Source: a virus. Taken from it: 56,110 nucleotides of DNA. Below, piece by piece: positions 22,479 through 31,474 of the stretch; position 1 is the stretch's first letter, and each line of letters opens with the position of its first letter. The stretch lies in IMG/VR virus record IMGVR_UViG_3300030098_005697, positions 1 to 56,110 of that record. The stretch is one strand, 5' to 3'. Made by a program: the position numbers and the translations under genes. Below the pieces are notes generated by a model. The model was not told where the DNA came from. It was given only the letters and a program-made list of their open reading frames with translations, and ran no database searches.

Positions 22479-22886
22479 ATGAGTAAGAAGAAGTCCACCC
22501 CTCAGGTCCAGTCCCCTCCCGTTGCTCTGGATTCTCTGCTCGGTGCAGGGAAGGTGCGGGATTTGTCGAACGTTACAGATATCTGTGCAGAAGCAATGAG
22601 CGCACTGCTGCATAAGCAGTTAGGAACTGCCCAATCGAGAGAACTGAGACAGTGGACAGAGTTGATGTTCACTTGCCTCCAGGTGGAGAAGGGTGTTCAC
22701 AGCGATGGAGATGTGAACTACATCACGCAGCTTGTGAATATTGAGGCTGCGAAGATGGAAGCACCACAGATCGTCCAAGTTGAGCCAGCCCAGATAAAAG
22801 ATGTTGGGACTCCGACTGAAGAAATTGTGGAGGCCGAAGTTTCAGACGATGTAGATTGGGATTCCCTGCTACAAGCGACTGCTTAA
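22479..22886 (+). CDS. Hypothetical protein upstream of terminase (possible small terminase subunit)
   Basis: A 135-aa protein with a helical core at residues 28-75 (DICAEAMSALLHKQLG, RELRQWTELMFTCLQ) and an acidic C-terminal tail (EIVEAEVSDDVDWDSLL). The position, a compact helical domain and an acidic end are compatible with a small terminase subunit or its partner, but no DNA-binding motif is clear. The weak ribosome binding site CAGG lies before the ATG. Confidence 0.7.
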   Translation: MSKKKSTPQVQSPPVALDSLLGAGKVRDLSNVTDICAEAMSALLHKQLGTAQSRELRQWTELMFTCLQVEKGVHSDGDVNYITQLVNIEAAKMEAPQIVQVEPAQIKDVGTPTEEIVEAEVSDDVDWDSLLQATA

Positions 22887-22898
22887 AAGGAGCACAAA

Positions 22899-23096
22899 AT
22901 GCCTACAGATAAACGGTATGCGGATCACCGATTGAGTGCTGTTCGAGAGGCAATGGGAGCAGAGTTTGAGTCTCCGCCAAAACCCCAGCCCGAACGGCAA
23001 GAAGGAGTTGACCCAGAGCCATTGCGTCCTGGAGAAGGTCACCCTCGGACAACTGCTGCAAGAGAGGCGATACACGCCATCAATGAGGCAGTGTGA
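22899..23096 (+). CDS. Hypothetical 65-aa protein
   Basis: A small protein with AAAGGAG before the ATG and a stop that overlaps the GTG start of the terminase. It has a Pro/Glu-rich centre and two short helices of similar wording at each end (HRLSAVREAMG and TTAAREAIHAINEAV). It resembles the Arg/Ala helices at the end of the 107-aa and scaffold proteins (SRLSAARAAIS, ARLMAAREAV). It may be a small virion or assembly factor. Confidence 0.65.
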   Translation: MPTDKRYADHRLSAVREAMGAEFESPPKPQPERQEGVDPEPLRPGEGHPRTTAAREAIHAINEAV

Positions 23097-24760
23097 GCGC
23101 ACAAGCAAGCCAGATCCTCTCCTTTCTCAGGGCACCATCCAAGTCGTTACCGGCATTGGGGCAGGTGCATGACCAGAAAACCGGAACTTTTGTCCAGTAT
23201 GATCCGACACGGCTAACGCACACTTTTCAGCAATGTGTGTTGGATTACATGACGAATCCACCCAGGACGAGTGACGGGCAGACTAAGTTCCTAACAGTGC
23301 TCACGGCTCGCCAGATGGGGAAGAGTTTGACGGCGGAGTATGCCTGTTATCCGAAAGCGGCGTACTCTCCTGGGTGGGACCATGTGTGTATTGCTGATAC
23401 CTCGGATCGTGCCGAGTATCTGCACAAGAGGGTTCATCATCTGCATGGGAAGTGGCCCGAGAAGTATCGGAGTCGAACGGTAACCAGCCGAGAGAGTCGG
23501 CAGTTGACGTTTCGGCCCTTAGAGGGTGGGAAGATGCGTATTCTCAGTGCCGAGAGTGGTGCTGTGGGTATTGGTCAGAGTCCTGACTCTTTTCATGCTT
23601 CAGAATGTGCTTTCTGGGCGGATTTTGCAGGCTCGATGTTCCTAATCTGGCCTTCTCTGGCAAATAGGGACCATGCTCTGGCGATATTTGAGTGTACGCC
23701 TTGGGAGGCAAGGAGCGATTGGCATGAGCACTGCCTTGAAGCCCGAAAAGGGATGGGGAGGCACATGTATAAGTTCTTCCCCTTCTGGGATGGGAAGCTC
23801 AACCAGAGAAAGTGGGATAATTCTTGGAAATTGGAGAATGATGAAGTTGACCTACTCTCTCGTTATGGTAACAAAGGCCTGAAGAAGGAAAATCTCGCGT
23901 TTCGTCGCATGATGCTGTCGATGGACGCTCAGTTGAGGCGAAAGCCAGAGTTTTTCAACGTTTTCTACCCATTTGATGATGTTTCGTGCTGGGTTTCGGC
24001 TGCAAATGCTGCAATTCCCAATCATGCCCTGGAAAAACACATCAACAAGGAGCTTACGGAGTGGCAAGCCCCCTATATGGAGTACGAGCAGCCAGAACCG
24101 GGTGCGGTTTACGTGATTGGGGCGGATCCAAGTGGTCATGCAGCGCGAGATCATGCCAGTTTTCAGGTCTTGAAGGTATATGATGGGGAATGGACCCAAG
24201 TTGCGACGTTTGCCACCCACTGCGACCCGCTGGTCTTTTCGCGGAAGCTTGAGCAGGTGGGGATAAAGTACAATAATGCGAATGTCGTAGTGGAATCAAA
24301 TGGTGTTGGCCAGAGTGTAATATCCTTGCTTCGAGAGTGGGATTATCCAAATATGTACTATGAAAAGAAGCGGAGGCCCGGATTCACCTCCACGGGCAAA
24401 AGCGTGGATATGGCCTTGGGGTGGACTGTCGATGCCCTGCTGGATGATCTCGTTCTGAATGACAAGGACACTCTGGTTCAACTAATGAGCTATAAGAACG
24501 ACAAGCGGATTGAAGAGGGTCCAAATAGCGAGATTGTCAGGGGCAAGGCCAGCAATCGCAGAAGAGACAGGCATCACTGGGACAAAGTGAGCGCCCTTCA
24601 GATGGCGGTTGTCGGCGCGAGGTCTGCACCTCGGAGATATAAGAAAGTTGCGCCAGATGATGAGGAGAATGTGATCGTTCTTCGCCGATATACCTTTAAC
24701 GAGAAGACCGAGCTTTTTAAGGCTCGGGAACGTCAAGACCGAAAGAAGTATTGGCTCTGA
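23093..24760 (+). CDS. terL: Terminase large subunit
   Basis: A 555-aa packaging motor. The ATPase half has the variant P-loop ARQMGKS at 72-78 and an acidic Walker B region ending at E171 (FHASECAFW). The nuclease half has D345 (VIGADPSG), E401 (NVVVESNG) and D497 (HHWDKVSALQ), the RNase H-like metal ligands. It drives DNA into the procapsid through the portal and cuts the concatemer. The start is a GTG overlapping the previous stop. The R-Q-x-GKS P-loop is the T4-like form found across many tailed phages. Confidence 0.95.
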   Translation: MSAQASQILSFLRAPSKSLPALGQVHDQKTGTFVQYDPTRLTHTFQQCVLDYMTNPPRTSDGQTKFLTVLTARQMGKSLTAEYACYPKAAYSPGWDHVCIADTSDRAEYLHKRVHHLHGKWPEKYRSRTVTSRESRQLTFRPLEGGKMRILSAESGAVGIGQSPDSFHASECAFWADFAGSMFLIWPSLANRDHALAIFECTPWEARSDWHEHCLEARKGMGRHMYKFFPFWDGKLNQRKWDNSWKLENDEVDLLSRYGNKGLKKENLAFRRMMLSMDAQLRRKPEFFNVFYPFDDVSCWVSAANAAIPNHALEKHINKELTEWQAPYMEYEQPEPGAVYVIGADPSGHAARDHASFQVLKVYDGEWTQVATFATHCDPLVFSRKLEQVGIKYNNANVVVESNGVGQSVISLLREWDYPNMYYEKKRRPGFTSTGKSVDMALGWTVDALLDDLVLNDKDTLVQLMSYKNDKRIEEGPNSEIVRGKASNRRRDRHHWDKVSALQMAVVGARSAPRRYKKVAPDDEENVIVLRRYTFNEKTELFKARERQDRKKYWL

Positions 24761-24833
24761 ATCCCGCAATCGATAATATAGCACCGGAAGGGATGCTTCA
24801 CGCAAGCCGCACAACACAAACCACGGGCAAAAA

Positions 24834-25196
24834 ATGGCACTGACAACCACCACCTATTCGATTCCGCTCACCTATAAGGTGACAACGGACACTGCGTTGT
24901 CCAATGCTGCGGTAACAAGTGTAACCGGAACAAGTGGTTCTATTTACCATATAGAGATTGTGAATGGCAATAGTCACAATGTGTATGTAAAGTTTTTCAA
25001 CTCTGCTGTTGTCACAGTAGGGACAACGGTTCCCTATGCGATTTTCCGCGCACGAGCTACTGAGACTTACATTGTTGAGATCCCAGGCGGATTAAACTTT
25101 AGCTCTGCAATCTCAATGGTTTGCACACAGACTTCAGGAGTTCCGGGGACAACGGCTCCAGGATCTGCGATCACTGTTCGACTGATGACTACATAA
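24834..25196 (+). CDS. Small beta-rich virion-type protein
   Basis: A 120-aa Thr/Ser/Val-rich protein, strand after strand (YHIEIVNGNSHNVYVKFFN, ATETYIVEIPGG) with a GGLNFSSAISMVCT phrase. It is similar in size and style to the next gene product and to the 51704 product. Such proteins occur as capsid or tail decoration in phages. No clear ribosome binding site precedes the ATG, although a 73-nt leader separates it from terL. Confidence 0.65.
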   Translation: MALTTTTYSIPLTYKVTTDTALSNAAVTSVTGTSGSIYHIEIVNGNSHNVYVKFFNSAVVTVGTTVPYAIFRARATETYIVEIPGGLNFSSAISMVCTQTSGVPGTTAPGSAITVRLMTT

Positions 25197-25205
25197 GGAA
25201 GTATC

Positions 25206-25586
25206 ATGGCTATTAATACAACAACGGTTACGGCTACTGGCGCTGCCAAAATGGTGGTGAATACAGATACAGATGAGTCAGAAGATCTGGCTACCAATGC
25301 AGCCGCCAATCTTCAAATGATTGAGATAAACAACACAGCCAATTCGACAGTGTTTTACCTCCAGCTATGGGATGTTAACTCTGCGGGTTCTGTGGCTTGT
25401 GGGACGAATGAACCCGATTACGTGATCCCTTGCCCCGCAAGCGCTAAAATTAACTACGTGATCCCACAAGATATTACCTTTAGTGCTGGAATTGTGATGG
25501 CTGGTACGACCAATCTTGCGGCATGCTCGTACTCTCCCGCTGGTCCTTCTGCCACTGTTCGTGTCACTTTCCTCTTGGCTTCATAA
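25206..25586 (+). CDS. Small beta-rich virion-type protein, paralogue-like
   Basis: A 126-aa protein with AAGGA upstream. It shares the plan of the preceding protein: N-terminal Thr-rich strands, a central strand of type FYLQLWDVNSAG and a late ITFSAGIVMAGTT segment equivalent to LNFSSAISMVCT. Gene duplication is likely. Its stop shares one base with the portal start (TAATG). Confidence 0.65.
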   Translation: MAINTTTVTATGAAKMVVNTDTDESEDLATNAAANLQMIEINNTANSTVFYLQLWDVNSAGSVACGTNEPDYVIPCPASAKINYVIPQDITFSAGIVMAGTTNLAACSYSPAGPSATVRVTFLLAS

Positions 25587-27409
25587 TGGCTCTTGACCCC
25601 AAAACTCTGAAATCAATCATCAGTGCCCATGTGACTAAAGCTCAGAAAGAGCACAAAACATGGGACAAATGGCGTGCGTGGTATCGCTCAGAGTTCTGGG
25701 GAGACCACACAACCTCGGATGATTCCCTCCTCATCGAAAACAACTACCTGTATGCGTTCTGCGATACGATGGTTGCCAGCGTTTGTCCACCTAATCCGCG
25801 AGTTACCTGTGTTAGTCGAAGGTCGGATGATGAGGCCAAGCAAGCCGCTAAATATCGGGAAGCTCTGATCAATGATGTCTTGTACCGAACTGAGGCTCAT
25901 AAAATTTTGTGGAAAATGAGCACTCATGCAAGTGTGTATCCACGAGGCGTGATGAAGTCTGTTTGGAACTTCACGAAGAAGCGCCCAGACTTCGTTTTGT
26001 TGGATCCTCGGTACTTCTTTTTTGATCTATCTGTGAGTCGCTGGGAAGATATTCGGTATGCCATCGAGGCGACTACCATCACTAAGGCAGAATTCTTCAG
26101 TCGTTCCGCTACCCGCAAAAAGAAACACTCCCGGTCGATGCAATACGACCCAGGAGTGGCAAAAAAAGCGAAGTTTGGGAGTTTTCCCAAATGGCTGAAG
26201 GACAGTGAAAACACCTCGGCAACGATTACGGAGAAAGTCCGTGAAGTCTTTGAGTGGATCACTGTCTATGAAGTCTATGACTTCACGAATGATATGTATT
26301 ATCATATGCTGGAAGACCAGGAAGATCCTCTATTTGCAGGAGAGCTTCCATATGTCTTTGTGCGCAACCCCTTTACCATCCTCACCTTTAATGAGAATCT
26401 GGCTGACATCGGTGGAATGTCGGACAGCCAGTTGGTGGAACGGCAGCAGCGGAGATTGAATGAGTTGGATACGCTGGAGCTTCGGCACGCCCAGGCAAGT
26501 ATCCCAGTTACTGTGATTAATGAGGGGCTATGCGATGATCCAGAGGATTTCGCAGATCAAGTCTCTACTGCGACCAGCCCAGGCGATGTGGTAAGGCTCC
26601 ACGGGAAGAACGCGGCTCCACTAAATGATATTATTGGAATGACCCCAACTTCTTCTCTAATCCCTGAGTTTGGGATGATTCGGGATCGAATTGAGTCAAC
26701 CGTTCAGTTTGTGTTAGGGATCCCAGAGTACGCTCGCGGTGTGGCTGGTACTTCTGAGGTGGCGACTGAACTTGCTCTTGTAGATGCCGCGATGCGTACC
26801 CGCCTTGGGCGACGAACCAAGATGATCAATAGTGTCATCAAGCATATGGCAGAGAGTATCATTGGACTGTATGAGGAATACCTAACTTCTTCCAAAGAAA
26901 TCCCTGTCCGAGTTTCAGGCACGATGGAAGCCATGACTGTTGCTCGTAAGCATCTGATTGCTCGGAACCCCCAAACAGCCGAGACGATGCTCGCCATGGG
27001 TCAACACCCTGAAGAGCCACTTGAGATTGACTATGAAGTTGTTCCCTATTCACCGACAGAGAACAGCAAGTCTGCCCAAATTAAGAAGCTGACCCAGTTT
27101 ATGGATCTTCTGCTTCAGAATCCCAATATTGACCAACGAAAACTAACTTCACATATGCTGGATGTTTTGGATATCGGTGCTGATGTGATGGTGAGCGAAG
27201 AAGAGGTTGCTGCCCAACAGCAGCAACAGCAAGAAATGGCAATGATGGAGGCCCAAGCAGGACAACAGGCAGGTCCCGCTGTTCCAGGAACTGAGGATAC
27301 AATCGCAACCGGAGGAATGCCCGCCGGAGTGCCCCCCATTGCCACTGGCGCCCAAGGTCCGATGGTCGGGGGTGCTGGAATGGTCTCCCCTGAACCAGGA
27401 TTAATGTAA
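25586..27409 (+). CDS. Portal protein
   Basis: A 607-aa protein; the ATG at 25586 overlaps the previous stop, and the longer frame to 25523 is an artefact. Its size, its place after terminase, a helical wing with WRAWYRSEFW at the N-terminus, and a central region with ESTVQFVLGIPEYARG are typical of podovirus-like portals (dodecameric DNA gate). The C-terminal 80 residues are Gln-, Gly- and Pro-rich low complexity (QQQQQQE, GPAVPG), likely flexible inside the head. Confidence 0.85.
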   Translation: MALDPKTLKSIISAHVTKAQKEHKTWDKWRAWYRSEFWGDHTTSDDSLLIENNYLYAFCDTMVASVCPPNPRVTCVSRRSDDEAKQAAKYREALINDVLYRTEAHKILWKMSTHASVYPRGVMKSVWNFTKKRPDFVLLDPRYFFFDLSVSRWEDIRYAIEATTITKAEFFSRSATRKKKHSRSMQYDPGVAKKAKFGSFPKWLKDSENTSATITEKVREVFEWITVYEVYDFTNDMYYHMLEDQEDPLFAGELPYVFVRNPFTILTFNENLADIGGMSDSQLVERQQRRLNELDTLELRHAQASIPVTVINEGLCDDPEDFADQVSTATSPGDVVRLHGKNAAPLNDIIGMTPTSSLIPEFGMIRDRIESTVQFVLGIPEYARGVAGTSEVATELALVDAAMRTRLGRRTKMINSVIKHMAESIIGLYEEYLTSSKEIPVRVSGTMEAMTVARKHLIARNPQTAETMLAMGQHPEEPLEIDYEVVPYSPTENSKSAQIKKLTQFMDLLLQNPNIDQRKLTSHMLDVLDIGADVMVSEEEVAAQQQQQQEMAMMEAQAGQQAGPAVPGTEDTIATGGMPAGVPPIATGAQGPMVGGAGMVSPEPGLM

Positions 27410-27762
27410 TGGCTGATGGCTGGATTGAAGAGGAACGCGCGCGTGTTCAAGGCAGGCTGGATACTCTCCAGGAACGAGACTCAGGATCCTCCGAGGATGC
27501 ATCTGCGGTGTCCCCCAGTGAGGAGGGGCGAGGCTCATTAGGCCGACGAGTGCGAGAGTCTTTTAGGAATAGGGACACAAGGCAAGCCGCGCTAAACAAC
27601 CTCACGGGCAAAGCCAAAAAAGCAGGACGTACTGCGATTTCGACAGCAGAAGGACAAGAGGGTCTTGCAAGGGCTGGCCGGAAACTTAAGGGTGAGAATT
27701 TGGCCCAGCCGCTGACAAGCGGTGGGATTGCTGAGTGGCGAAAACGAATATACGGAGGGTGA
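27409..27762 (+). CDS. Hypothetical 117-aa protein
   Basis: The start overlaps the portal stop (TAATG). It is rich in Arg, Lys, Glu and Ser with long helices (WIEEERARVQGRLDTLQER) and has no strands of note. It is probably a minor head or assembly protein by position. No family is recognised. Confidence 0.65.
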   Translation: MADGWIEEERARVQGRLDTLQERDSGSSEDASAVSPSEEGRGSLGRRVRESFRNRDTRQAALNNLTGKAKKAGRTAISTAEGQEGLARAGRKLKGENLAQPLTSGGIAEWRKRIYGG

Positions 27763-27763
27763 T

Positions 27764-28132
27764 ATGCCCCTTTTTGATCAAGAATGTCCCAACTGTGGTG
27801 TACAAGAAGTGCTTTGCTCGTCTGAACGTGCGGTTATCTGTGAGATTTGTGGTGGGCCAGCCAAAGTGCTCCCCAGCGCATTCAACCTCTCGGGCATTAT
27901 CTGGAGCAACACAGAAAGCTCCAGCCAACTCGGTGTTACCTGGAACACAAACAAAGAAAAGCGCGAATGGTTTAAGAGGCACCCCAACGTGACTCCGGTA
28001 TCTAAAGGCTCCCCAGCAGATACGGATTTCAAGAACAATATTCGACAGAAAGCGGACAATCTTGCTAAGAAAGCAGGATTCCAAAATGTCCAAAAATTCA
28101 TCAAAGAAAAGAAGAAGGCTCTACCTTCGTAG
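27764..28132 (+). CDS. FmdB-like zinc-ribbon protein
   Basis: A 122-aa protein starting MPLFDQECPNCG at 27764. Four cysteines, C8, C11, C26 and C29, spaced as two CxxC knuckles and followed by GGPAKVLPSAF, match the FmdB-type zinc ribbon. The remaining 90 residues are basic and helical with a Lys-rich tail. FmdB-like ribbons are frequent next to phage head genes; their role there is not established. The stop lies at the base of a small palindrome GTCAAG-TTT-CTTGAC (28132-28146). Confidence 0.8.
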   Translation: MPLFDQECPNCGVQEVLCSSERAVICEICGGPAKVLPSAFNLSGIIWSNTESSSQLGVTWNTNKEKREWFKRHPNVTPVSKGSPADTDFKNNIRQKADNLAKKAGFQNVQKFIKEKKKALPS

Positions 28133-28177
28133 TCAAGTTTCTTGACATCAACCCCATGGAATAGGTAAGAAAGGATC

Positions 28178-28501
28178 ATGCCTGAGTTTGATGAGCAAGC
28201 TTTATTGAATCTTCCTCTTGAGGAACTTAAAGACTTTGTGGTTAAGCACCTTGAGGCCATAGGTTCGGCACCCCCTCAGACAGAAACTTCTCCCCCCTCT
28301 CCCGCCTCCCTGCCAGAGCAAACCGCTGCTCCTGCTCCACCCACTGCCGAAGTTGTTGCGCCCGCAGGAATGGGAGCAGAAAGACAAGAAAGTGGAATGG
28401 CAGAGGACCCCTTCTCCCCTGAATCTCGACTTTCTGCTGCGCGCGCAGCAATCAGCCGTCAGCAGCGAATTCGAGAAAACCCTCCAAAGGATATTTACTA
28501 A
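28178..28501 (+). CDS. Hypothetical Pro/Ala-rich head-region protein
   Basis: A 107-aa protein with AAAGGA before the ATG. A short N-terminal helix (DEQALLNLPLEELKDFVVKHLEAIG) is followed by 45 Pro/Ala/Ser/Thr-rich residues and a C-terminal Arg/Ala helix (SRLSAARAAISRQQR). That C-terminal phrase recurs in the scaffold and in the 65-aa protein, suggesting a shared binding partner. The stop overlaps the next start. Confidence 0.65.
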   Translation: MPEFDEQALLNLPLEELKDFVVKHLEAIGSAPPQTETSPPSPASLPEQTAAPAPPTAEVVAPAGMGAERQESGMAEDPFSPESRLSAARAAISRQQRIRENPPKDIY

Positions 28502-28902
28502 TGCCTGGAACTCCTGAAGAATACAAAGCAAGCCCCGATTACTCGAAGGCGGCGAGCATGATTGATGATCTTATTGCAAGCGGAGAGGCCTCGGGTGATT
28601 CCATTCTTTCTGCTTTGTCGGATTCCGGTCTTCGTGTCTACGCCGAAGGGGCCATGGATGGACCGGAGGAAGAAATGCCTGGAGAAATGTCCGAGGGAGA
28701 GATGGGCATGGATCCTGAGATGTCCACAGAAGGAATGCCCATGGAAGAGCCTCCCGGAGAAGGTCCCGGAGAAGGCCCATCCATGATTGGTGGCCCTGAA
28801 CAAGGGGGCCGAGGAATGCTAATTGAGGCGGTTCGCTTCGGTCTTGCAAAAGACAAAGAGAAGAAGAATAGCCGCAAGAAGCAGGAGGAAGAATACGAAT
28901 GA
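28501..28902 (+). CDS. Hypothetical Met/Gly/Glu-rich protein
   Basis: A 133-aa acidic protein. The central part is low complexity with Met, Gly, Pro and Glu (EMPGEMSEGEMGMD), and a basic C-terminal tail (KDKEKKNSRKKQEEE) follows. It overlaps the scaffold start by 4 nt (ATGA). It is probably an accessory assembly protein by position. Confidence 0.65.
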   Translation: MPGTPEEYKASPDYSKAASMIDDLIASGEASGDSILSALSDSGLRVYAEGAMDGPEEEMPGEMSEGEMGMDPEMSTEGMPMEEPPGEGPGEGPSMIGGPEQGGRGMLIEAVRFGLAKDKEKKNSRKKQEEEYE

Positions 28903-29828
28903 GTGAAGTTCAGACCAGCCCTGCCCCTGCTGAGGCCGCTCCAGCGGTTGATGTTGGTGCTGTGGAGTCTCCCGCTCCGTCCGGAGAAATGACGGAACAA
29001 TCCGTGGAAGTTTTGTCTTCCGCCCCAGAAGGAGAATTACTTGATTCTCCAACCGATGAGACACCAGCCCCTTGGGATCACACATCCTGGGATGGCAACC
29101 TTGATAACCTCCCTGATACCTTGCAAGAGCCTGTGCGGTTTCTTCATAAGCAGCTTGAGGGCGGGTATACCAAGAAGTTCCAAAATCTCTCAAATGAGCG
29201 AAAAGCTTTTGATGCTGCGCGCTCTGAATGGGAGAAGAAGAATAGCTCTTGGGAAGACGCCAAAGCTTCTATGGAGAGCGAACTAAAGATCTTGCGTACA
29301 CTTATGGATGGTGGAGAGGACCCGAGACTCAAAGAGTTTCGAGACCAATATCAATCCACTGCCCAAGAGTTGAAGGATCTTCGGGAAGAACATGAGAAGT
29401 TCAAAGCCTTCGTTCAGAAGGATATCGATGCACAGGCTCGAACCTATGCAGAGAACTTTAAAGCGCAGCACAGCGACATCTTCGAGAGTCCTGAAAAGCG
29501 TGAAGAACTTTCCGGGTTGCTTGACCAACGATGGACTCCGGAGGAAGCGGTTAAGCTCATGGGCTTGGACAAGAAGGTGATTGAGCTTGCATCCGAGCTT
29601 AAAGAGAAGGGTGTACCCCCCGAAATAGCAGTTGAACACGCTATTATGAAAACGGGTGCAACCACTCCTCGCAAGCCCCGACCAGGGGCACAACTCACCT
29701 CTGGGGCAAAAAGCCAGAACAACCCAGCGAGCGCTCGCCGCTCAATTAACAATGCCAGTAGCTCTCGTGAAGCCCGTCTTATGGCGGCTCGTGAAGCAGT
29801 TAACTGGCGCTCCAAAAACAAACTCTAA
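28899..29828 (+). CDS. Scaffolding protein
   Basis: A 309-aa protein immediately before the capsid gene. The N-terminal 70 residues are acidic and Pro/Ala-rich. Residues 85-200 are a long charged coiled coil (KKFQNLSNERKAFDAARSEW, LKDLREEHEKFKAF). The C-terminus is basic (TTPRKPRPGAQ, then Arg-rich helix), as expected of scaffolds that bind the capsid shell through a basic tail. Acidic N-terminus, coiled coil, basic end and gene order together support this call. Confidence 0.85.
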   Translation: MSEVQTSPAPAEAAPAVDVGAVESPAPSGEMTEQSVEVLSSAPEGELLDSPTDETPAPWDHTSWDGNLDNLPDTLQEPVRFLHKQLEGGYTKKFQNLSNERKAFDAARSEWEKKNSSWEDAKASMESELKILRTLMDGGEDPRLKEFRDQYQSTAQELKDLREEHEKFKAFVQKDIDAQARTYAENFKAQHSDIFESPEKREELSGLLDQRWTPEEAVKLMGLDKKVIELASELKEKGVPPEIAVEHAIMKTGATTPRKPRPGAQLTSGAKSQNNPASARRSINNASSSREARLMAAREAVNWRSKNKL

Positions 29829-29843
29829 AGGCTGGAGACTTAG

Positions 29844-30920
29844 ATGCCTACCAACGCCGACGTTCTCAATTTTGCAACACAGAAACTACTCCCCAAGTGG
29901 ACCGAGCAGTTTTATCAAGCTCACCCTGTCCTGGATAAAATCATCCTTAAGGGCAATATCGAGCGCTCCTCTCACGGTGGACCCTACATCGAGTTCCCGA
30001 TCATCACCAATGGTCCTGGTGCAGTCACTCGCATCGAGACTGGTTCTGAGGTTTACTCTTCAACCCGTCGTACCATCGGTAACCGGGGTAAGGTGTATGC
30101 TCCTCGGATGATCTATTCTTTCATCATCCCGGGCAAAGATCTCGCGGAAGCAAGCGGTGAAACCGCTATTGCTCGCCTCATCAAGATCTATCCAGAAGCT
30201 GCTTTGATGGAATTCCACGAGTACATCGTGAGCCAGATGGTCAATGGTAATGGTGCTACCAACAACGTTCAGGGCTTCATGACCATGAACGGTGACACCA
30301 CTTATGACACGACGGGTTCCAGTGAAGATGGTGTCTTTGACTTTGCTACCTATGGTAGCCAGACAGGCACCGTCTTTGGTCTGGATAAGAACACGGTTAC
30401 TGACTGGCAGAACCAGTATCAGAACGTGACGAGCTTCGCGACCAATGGCCGCTCTCAGATGCGTCGTGTTTATTGGGATGCTTCACTTCAGGGCAAGCAG
30501 GGTGGACCTGTTGATCTGATGCTTGGAGACATCGTTTCTTTCAACAACTACTATGATGATCTTGATGATCAGGTTCGCTACCAAGTGAAGACCAGCGGCG
30601 AAGCTGGCCGCGCTGTTCGTCAGGGACTGATGTTCCAAGAGGCTGAATTCTATGTTGAGCCTTCCCTGGACACCAGCCTTACTGAGTTTGCCTCTGCACG
30701 TCGGAACAAGGGAGTGATCTACTTCCTGAAATCTGACACTTGGCATCTCTACACCATGGGTGAAGACAGCGGCATGGAAACCAAGGGTGACTTCGCAATG
30801 CGCGGCCCTGTTAAGGTTCCTGGCCAAGATGCTTGGGAATGGGAAATCGTTCTCTCCATGCAAGCTTACTGTGATCGGCTTAATGCCAATGGCGTTGTAG
30901 CTGGTACGGCAATCTCTTAA
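29844..30920 (+). CDS. Major capsid protein
   Basis: A 358-aa protein with GGAG 6 nt before the ATG. Size, position after the scaffold, and features such as an N-terminal helix (VLNFATQKLLPKWTEQF), a central VSQMVNGNG segment and a C-terminal strand-rich part with WEWEIVLSMQAYCDRLN fit an HK97-fold capsid subunit. Codon use here favours C-ending, highly expressed codons more than in neighbouring genes. It has no signal or protease domain. Confidence 0.88.
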   Translation: MPTNADVLNFATQKLLPKWTEQFYQAHPVLDKIILKGNIERSSHGGPYIEFPIITNGPGAVTRIETGSEVYSSTRRTIGNRGKVYAPRMIYSFIIPGKDLAEASGETAIARLIKIYPEAALMEFHEYIVSQMVNGNGATNNVQGFMTMNGDTTYDTTGSSEDGVFDFATYGSQTGTVFGLDKNTVTDWQNQYQNVTSFATNGRSQMRRVYWDASLQGKQGGPVDLMLGDIVSFNNYYDDLDDQVRYQVKTSGEAGRAVRQGLMFQEAEFYVEPSLDTSLTEFASARRNKGVIYFLKSDTWHLYTMGEDSGMETKGDFAMRGPVKVPGQDAWEWEIVLSMQAYCDRLNANGVVAGTAIS

Positions 30921-30946
30921 TCATCAAGGAATAAAGGAGAAATATT

Positions 30947-31471
30947 ATGTCTTCAACTCGTACTATGGGTATTGCCGTCACTGACGTTAGTACCGAGCAA
31001 AAGTTGCCTCTCGGCTTCAAATATACTGAGGCTGCCTCTGGTGATGATATGGGAGAGCGTACTTGGGTGTATGTTTTCAATGATGGTGGAGCCAGCTTGA
31101 CCGCTGGGTGTGCTGCCTTCCGTGACCCAAGTGCTGCAAATGCATCGGATCCAGCAGGTAAGATGTACGGCGTGTTCATCGCTGCTTCTGGTACAGTCTA
31201 CCCGGCTGTGTCTGTTGTCGGTGTGGCTCAGCATACGATTGCTGCTGGCTCCTATGGCTTTATTCAGTGTAAAGGCAAGGGTCTTGTACTGAATGGTACT
31301 GCTGATATTACCGCAGATACGCCCATTACCACAGGTGGCGACGAGAATGGCGCTTGCATCGACTATGCTGATGGAGCGTCAACGCGGCATGCGGTTATTG
31401 CTTTCTCACTCGAAGCAGAAGCCACTAATGATGTCACGTTTGATGCCTACATCAACTGCCTTGGTGCTTAG
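30947..31471 (+). CDS. Capsid decoration protein (DUF2190-like)
   Basis: A 174-aa protein with AAAGGAG upstream. It has the DUF2190-like pattern: KLPLGFKYTEA near the N-terminus, RTWVYVFNDGGASLTAGCA, then VVGVAQHTIAAGSYGFIQCKGKG-type strands (quoted in part). It directly follows the capsid gene, the standard place for a decoration or stabilising protein. It resembles in style the N-terminal half of the orphan 11415 gene product, so the phage may carry two such shell proteins. Confidence 0.78.
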   Translation: MSSTRTMGIAVTDVSTEQKLPLGFKYTEAASGDDMGERTWVYVFNDGGASLTAGCAAFRDPSAANASDPAGKMYGVFIAASGTVYPAVSVVGVAQHTIAAGSYGFIQCKGKGLVLNGTADITADTPITTGGDENGACIDYADGASTRHAVIAFSLEAEATNDVTFDAYINCLGA

Positions 31472-31474
31472 TAG

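Noticed and set aside
28132-28146. GTCAAG-TTT-CTTGAC palindrome after the FmdB-like gene as a further operator
   Set aside because: It shares the half-site CTTGACA-like letters, but the spacing (3 nt) differs from the N6 dyads and it lies within the late operon; it may be only a small hairpin.
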